From: Chloroflexota bacterium
Lineage (GTDB): Bacteria; Chloroflexota; Limnocylindria; QHBO01
Length of the DNA stretch: 9,920 nucleotides
Reading direction: 5' to 3'
NCBI GenBank assembly: GCA_024636135.1
Contig: JAGXHP010000157.1
Coordinates: 1-9,920, forward strand
The notes under the pieces are model-generated. The model saw only the letters and a list, made by a program, of their open reading frames with translations, was not told where the DNA came from and did no database searches. Made by a program: the position numbers and the translations under genes. Shown in pieces: positions 6,972-9,920 of this stretch; the stretch's first letter is position 1, and each line of letters starts with the position of its first letter.

Positions 6972-7538
6972 CCCCGCTCCACGGTCGACCGACCGATCGG
7001 TCTGCCAGCGGACGAGCGCGTCGTGGAACAGCTCGAGCGTCTCGTGGCTGTACAGGACGAATCGGGCGGTCTCGATCCCGGTGCCCCTTCCGAGATGACG
7101 CGCGACGGTGTCGATCGCCACGCGCGCTCCCTCGGGGCCCGGATACCCGTAGATGCCCATGCTGATGGCGGGAAAGGCGACCGCCCGGGCGCCCAGTTCA
7201 TCGGCCAGGCGCAGGCAGGCCCTGTACGCATCGGTCAGCAGGGCCTCCTCACCGTGGCCGCCGCCGCGCCAGATCGGTCCGACGGCGTGAAGGATCCACT
7301 TCGCCGGCAGGCCGTGGCCATTGGTGGCGACCGCCGTGCCGGTCGGCGTGCCGTCGGGGTAGCGCTCGCCGAGCTCGGCCAGGAGAGCCGGGCCAGCCGC
7401 ACGGTGGATCGCGCCGTCGACGCCTCCGCCCCCGCGCAGTGCCGTGTTGGCGGCGTTGGCGATCGCATCGACCGTCTGCGTGGTGATGTCACCCTCGACG
7501 AGCTCGAGCCGGCGCCCCTCGATCTCGAGAGCGTCCAC
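6969..7538 (-). CDS. Macro-domain protein, probable ADP-ribose-binding or deacylating/de-ADP-ribosylating enzyme (MacroD type)
   Basis: A 189-residue single macro domain. The N-terminal LELVEGDIT (11-19) supplies the adenine-contacting Asp17. NAAN (28-31) and GGGGVDGAIHRAAG (36-49) form the substrate loop; N31, D41 and H45 align with the catalytic Asn, Asp and His of human MacroD1. Further along come LPAKWILHAVGP and FPAISMGIYGYPG, the phosphate-binding loop, with Met in place of the more usual Thr or Ser. Family members bind ADP-ribose, remove mono-ADP-ribose from Asp/Glu or hydrolyse O-acetyl-ADP-ribose. GTG 7538 was chosen because it lies five bases after the upstream permease stop and gives the normal family length; the frame stays open further upstream but runs antiparallel to nothing and inside the permease gene in another frame. 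It sits third in an operon between two ABC exporter modules, 10 bases before the next ATPase. Fold and catalytic residues are clear; its role beside exporters is unknown. Confidence 0.9.
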   Translation of the reverse strand: MDALEIEGRRLELVEGDITTQTVDAIANAANTALRGGGGVDGAIHRAAGPALLAELGERYPDGTPTGTAVATNGHGLPAKWILHAVGPIWRGGGHGEEALLTDAYRACLRLADELGARAVAFPAISMGIYGYPGPEGARVAIDTVARHLGRGTGIETARFVLYSHETLELFHDALVRWQTDRSVDRGAG

Positions 7539-7543
7539 GATTG

Positions 7544-8857
7544 TCAGCGAGCCACGCGGGTCGCGCGCCAGATCGTACGGATTCCGACTCGCTGCCCGTA
7601 CATCAGCACCCCGGCGCTGTAGATGCGCGACGCGAGCCAGATCGCCGCCGCCAGCACGGCGACGAGCAGCACCAGCGCCAGCAGGATCTCCCCGATGCCG
7701 ACCGAGGTCAGGAGCATCCGGGCGGGCATGAGATAGGGACTGAAGAACGGCACGAGCGAGAGGACGGCGACCCACTGCGCGTCGGGATCGTTGAGCGCCG
7801 TGAACGAGGCGAGGTAGCCGCCCATGGCCAGGAAGATGAGCGGCCCGACCGCCTGCTGCACGTCCTCGATGCGGCTCACCATCGATCCGGCGGCCGCGTA
7901 GAGGGTCGCGTACAGGAGGAAGCCGAGCAGGAAGAAGGCGGCGAATCCCAGCAGCATGACCGGGCCGAGCGACGGCAGGGAGAACGGCAGCTCGCCCGCC
8001 ACGCCGAGGGCTTCGGAGATCGGACCGTTGGCCACCAGTCCGATGACCGCCGCCACCACGATGGCCAGGTATTGCGTCAGTCCCGCGGCGCCGGTGCCCA
8101 GGACCTTGCCGGTCAGCAGCTGGCGTGGCGTGGCCGCGGTGATCAGCAGCTCCATCACCCGGCCCGACTTCTCTTCGGCAACGCTCTGGGCGACCCAGTT
8201 GCCGTACGTCAGGATCGCCAGGAAGGTGAGGATGACGACCGCGTAGGTGAGGATGAACGCCCCGCCGAAATCCTCCGCGTTCCGGCTGTCGTCAGGGTCG
8301 ACCGGCACCGCGGTGAAGCTCGGGGGTTGGAACAGCTCGGCACTCTGGCGGGGATCGATCCCCGCGCGCTCCAGGCGATCCGCGATCGCGATCGCAGCAG
8401 ACGCCTGGGTGATGAGGAGCCGGGTCATGTTCGTCGGGCTCGCGCTGCCGAGGAACTCGAACTCGAGCTCGTCATCGGCGTCGCGGGTGATGGTGAGCAG
8501 GGCATCGAGCTCGCCGTCGCGCACCGACTGGGCCGCCGCATCGGGATCATCGGTGCGGGTCACGCGGGCTCGATCACCCTCGAGCGGGGGTGACCCGGGA
8601 TCGGCCGACGGATCGGCGCCGATGATGAGCGCCGTCTGGACCGTCAGGACCGGGTCCGTCGTGATGTCGTCGGCCTGGACGTCGATCGCGACGGTCGGTG
8701 GATCGGCGACGCCCAGCGCTCCGAGCAGTGTCGGCACCATCGTCACGCCGATGATCGCCAACGCGAGGAGCGCCGTCGTGATGACGAATGCGCGGCCGCG
8801 GACTCGGAACAGGTACTCGCGTCGCGCGACGTGCAGGGCGTTCGGGAACAGGTCCAT
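7544..8857 (-). CDS. ABC-2 family permease, NatB-like (module A)
   Basis: A 437-residue membrane protein of the NatB/ABC2_membrane_3 type. A first helix (about 23-48) is followed by a large acidic, soluble and probably extracytoplasmic domain (about 50-195), then five or more helices near 199-220, 257-277, 299-325, 337-355 and 386-410. The diagnostic cytoplasmic segment VAEEKSGRVMELLITAATPRQLL spans residues 226-248, and GKVLG follows. NatB-type permeases pair with NatA-type ATPases to export ions or small molecules; the founding Bacillus member extrudes sodium. ATG 8857 overlaps the upstream ATPase stop as TGATG; GTG 8860, one codon earlier, is an equally possible start and would give a GTGA overlap. 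A GAGG lies ten bases before the ATG. Its TGA stop is five bases before the macro gene. The substrate is not evident. Confidence 0.9.
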   Translation of the reverse strand: MDLFPNALHVARREYLFRVRGRAFVITTALLALAIIGVTMVPTLLGALGVADPPTVAIDVQADDITTDPVLTVQTALIIGADPSADPGSPPLEGDRARVTRTDDPDAAAQSVRDGELDALLTITRDADDELEFEFLGSASPTNMTRLLITQASAAIAIADRLERAGIDPRQSAELFQPPSFTAVPVDPDDSRNAEDFGGAFILTYAVVILTFLAILTYGNWVAQSVAEEKSGRVMELLITAATPRQLLTGKVLGTGAAGLTQYLAIVVAAVIGLVANGPISEALGVAGELPFSLPSLGPVMLLGFAAFFLLGFLLYATLYAAAGSMVSRIEDVQQAVGPLIFLAMGGYLASFTALNDPDAQWVAVLSLVPFFSPYLMPARMLLTSVGIGEILLALVLLVAVLAAAIWLASRIYSAGVLMYGQRVGIRTIWRATRVAR

Positions 8858-9816
8858 CACGACGCAGCCTCGCGGCTGGATGCGGCGAGATGCTCTTCGG
8901 ACTCGTCGACGGCCCGCCGACCGACGTGCTCGACGAAGATCTCCTCGAGGCTCGGATCGGCGATCTCGAAACGGGTGACGCGCTCGCCGCGGTCGATCGC
9001 GGCGCGCAGGATGCTGCCGGGATCGCGGTCGACGGGAACGTGGAGCTCGACGTAGTCCTCGCGACGGGTCGTGAGCTCCACGCCCGGGATCTCCGTCAGC
9101 CACTCGACCCCACGACCGTCGCCGTCGGTGGCCAGCCGGACGACCTGCCGGCCCATGGCCCGCTTCACGTCACGAACGGCCCCGCTCACCACCACACGCC
9201 CGCGGTCGACGATCGCGATCGACTCGCACAGCTCCTCCACCTGCTCCATCTGGTGGGTGCTGAAGACGAGCGTCTTGCCGCGGGACTTCATCTCGATGAA
9301 CGCCTCCTTGAGCAGCCGCACGTTGACCGGGTCGAGCCCGCTGAAGGGCTCGTCCATGATCAGCACCTGCGGGTCGTGGAGGATCGAGGCGATGAACTGG
9401 ATCTTCTGCTGGTTGCCCTTCGAAAGCTGCTCGACCTTGCGCTCGCGGTATTCGGGAATCCGGAAGCGTTCCAGCCAGTCGTCGATCTCGGCGCGCGCGG
9501 TGGCGTCCGGCACGCCGAACAGCGCGGCGAAGAATCGCAGCTGCTCGCCGATGAGCATTCGCGGGTAGAGCCCGCGCTCCTCCGGGAGGTAGCCCCAGGT
9601 GCGGCGGGGGAGCGCGGTGTTCGGCTCGCCCTGCCACGTGACGGTTCCGGCATCGGCGCGCAGGATGTCGAGCACGATGCGCATGCTCGTTGTCTTGCCC
9701 GCCCCGTTCGCGCCGAGCAGGCCAAAGATGCGGCCGGGTTCGACGGTGAACGACACGCCATCGAGGGCGACGACGTCGCCGAAGCGCTTGGTGATGGAAT
9801 CGACGACCAGGGACAT
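8857..9816 (-). CDS. ABC transporter ATP-binding protein, NatA-like (module A)
   Basis: A 319-residue ATPase subunit and the first gene of the operon. Walker A is GANGAGKTT (35-43), the Q-loop region GYLPEERGLYP (75-85) has Glu instead of Gln, the signature is LSKGNQQK (131-138), Walker B is VLIMDEP (151-157, E156), the D-loop GLD is at 160-162, and the switch His is H188. The LPEERGLY and LSKGNQQK forms are typical of the NatA/YhaQ exporter group, and the roughly 90-residue C-terminal extension containing PSLEEIFVEHVG fits their DUF4162-like tail. ATG 9816 gives the usual MSLVVDSITKRFG beginning; a longer in-frame start at 9873 would add 19 residues lacking family character. GGAAAG lies ten bases upstream of the ATG. 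It pairs with the NatB-like permease that begins on its stop codon. Confidence 0.93.
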   Translation of the reverse strand: MSLVVDSITKRFGDVVALDGVSFTVEPGRIFGLLGANGAGKTTSMRIVLDILRADAGTVTWQGEPNTALPRRTWGYLPEERGLYPRMLIGEQLRFFAALFGVPDATARAEIDDWLERFRIPEYRERKVEQLSKGNQQKIQFIASILHDPQVLIMDEPFSGLDPVNVRLLKEAFIEMKSRGKTLVFSTHQMEQVEELCESIAIVDRGRVVVSGAVRDVKRAMGRQVVRLATDGDGRGVEWLTEIPGVELTTRREDYVELHVPVDRDPGSILRAAIDRGERVTRFEIADPSLEEIFVEHVGRRAVDESEEHLAASSREAAS

Positions 9817-9842
9817 GGAATGGCAGCTTTCCGTAGATTTGC

Positions 9843-9853
9843 TCAGGTTGGGT
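9843..9853. repeat. 11-base direct repeat, copy 1 (TCAGGTTGGGT)
   Basis: An exact copy of the 11-mer at 9895-9905, same orientation, start-to-start distance 52 bases. It overlaps the possible -10 element of the ABC/macro operon and lies 27 bases upstream of the ATG at 9816. Confidence 0.7.
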
Positions 9854-9894
9854 CGGTGGACCGATCGCGTCAAAGCCTAGACCATGGCCTCCGG

Positions 9895-9905
9895 TCAGGT
9901 TGGGT
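9895..9905. repeat. 11-base direct repeat, copy 2 (TCAGGTTGGGT)
   Basis: The second exact copy, upstream of the possible -35 element. The 52-base periodicity is close to five helical turns, so both copies would face the same side of the DNA. Flanking bases differ, so identity is limited to these 11 positions. Confidence 0.7.
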
Positions 9906-9920
9906 GCCCCGCTCCCTGCC

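Larger units (their letters stand above)
9817..9920 (-). promoter_or_regulatory. Probable control region of the five-gene ABC/macro operon
   Basis: These 104 bases upstream of the operon contain no gene that I can support. Read on the minus strand, TTGACG (9873-9868) is a good -35-like hexamer. The hexamer 17 bases downstream, CAACCT (9850-9845), is a poor -10 match, so the promoter is tentative. Two identical 11-base direct repeats flank or overlap these elements: one covers the putative -10 and the other lies upstream of the -35. That layout would suit a repressor or activator, but no regulator gene is visible in the window. Confidence 0.35.

Noticed and set aside
6959..7231. Extended N terminus of ABC ATPase B
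   Set aside because: It would overlap the macro-domain gene in another frame and adds non-family sequence; ATG 6958 has a well-placed AGGA and begins the normal ATPase domain.
7541..8593. Plus-strand open frame of 350 codons antisense to the NatB-like permease
   Set aside because: Composition is biased to charged residues and Gln/His with no domain; the minus-strand permease has clear family motifs and helices.

Overview
The window is strongly GC-rich and densely coded, with 4-base gene overlaps, GTG starts and long spurious antisense frames of the kind that high GC produces. The protein types fit a high-GC soil or freshwater bacterium: a class III cyclase fused to an NB-ARC/TPR ATPase, a thioredoxin reductase paired with a cNMP-domain histidine kinase, and NatA/NatB-type exporters. 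Chloroflexota (Limnocylindria-like) is my best guess and Actinomycetota the alternative. No rRNA or marker gene is present to settle this.

Left part, plus strand (1-1587): the 3' end of a thioredoxin-reductase-like flavoprotein overlaps by 4 bases (GTGA) a soluble histidine kinase with an N-terminal cyclic-nucleotide-binding domain. This looks like a two-gene redox/signalling operon. Convergent to it, with a single base between the stops, is an EamA/DMT-family membrane transporter on the minus strand (1589-2512).

Middle (2581-5226, plus strand): an 881-residue signalling protein made of a class III nucleotide cyclase domain, an NB-ARC-like STAND ATPase and TPR-like helices, with no C-terminal DNA-binding domain. 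It diverges from the EamA gene across a 68-base gap and its stop codon overlaps the stop of the next, convergent gene.

Right part, minus strand (5223-9816, transcribed right to left): a tight five-gene operon. The order is NatA-like ABC ATPase, NatB-like ABC-2 permease, macro-domain protein, second ABC ATPase, second ABC-2 permease. Neighbours overlap or lie 5-10 bases apart, so all five are probably co-transcribed from the region at 9817-9920, which contains an exact 11-base direct repeat. The macro-domain gene between two exporter modules is the most unusual arrangement here. The substrates of the exporters cannot be read from sequence.

No tRNA, rRNA, CRISPR array, insertion sequence or convincing intrinsic terminator was seen.
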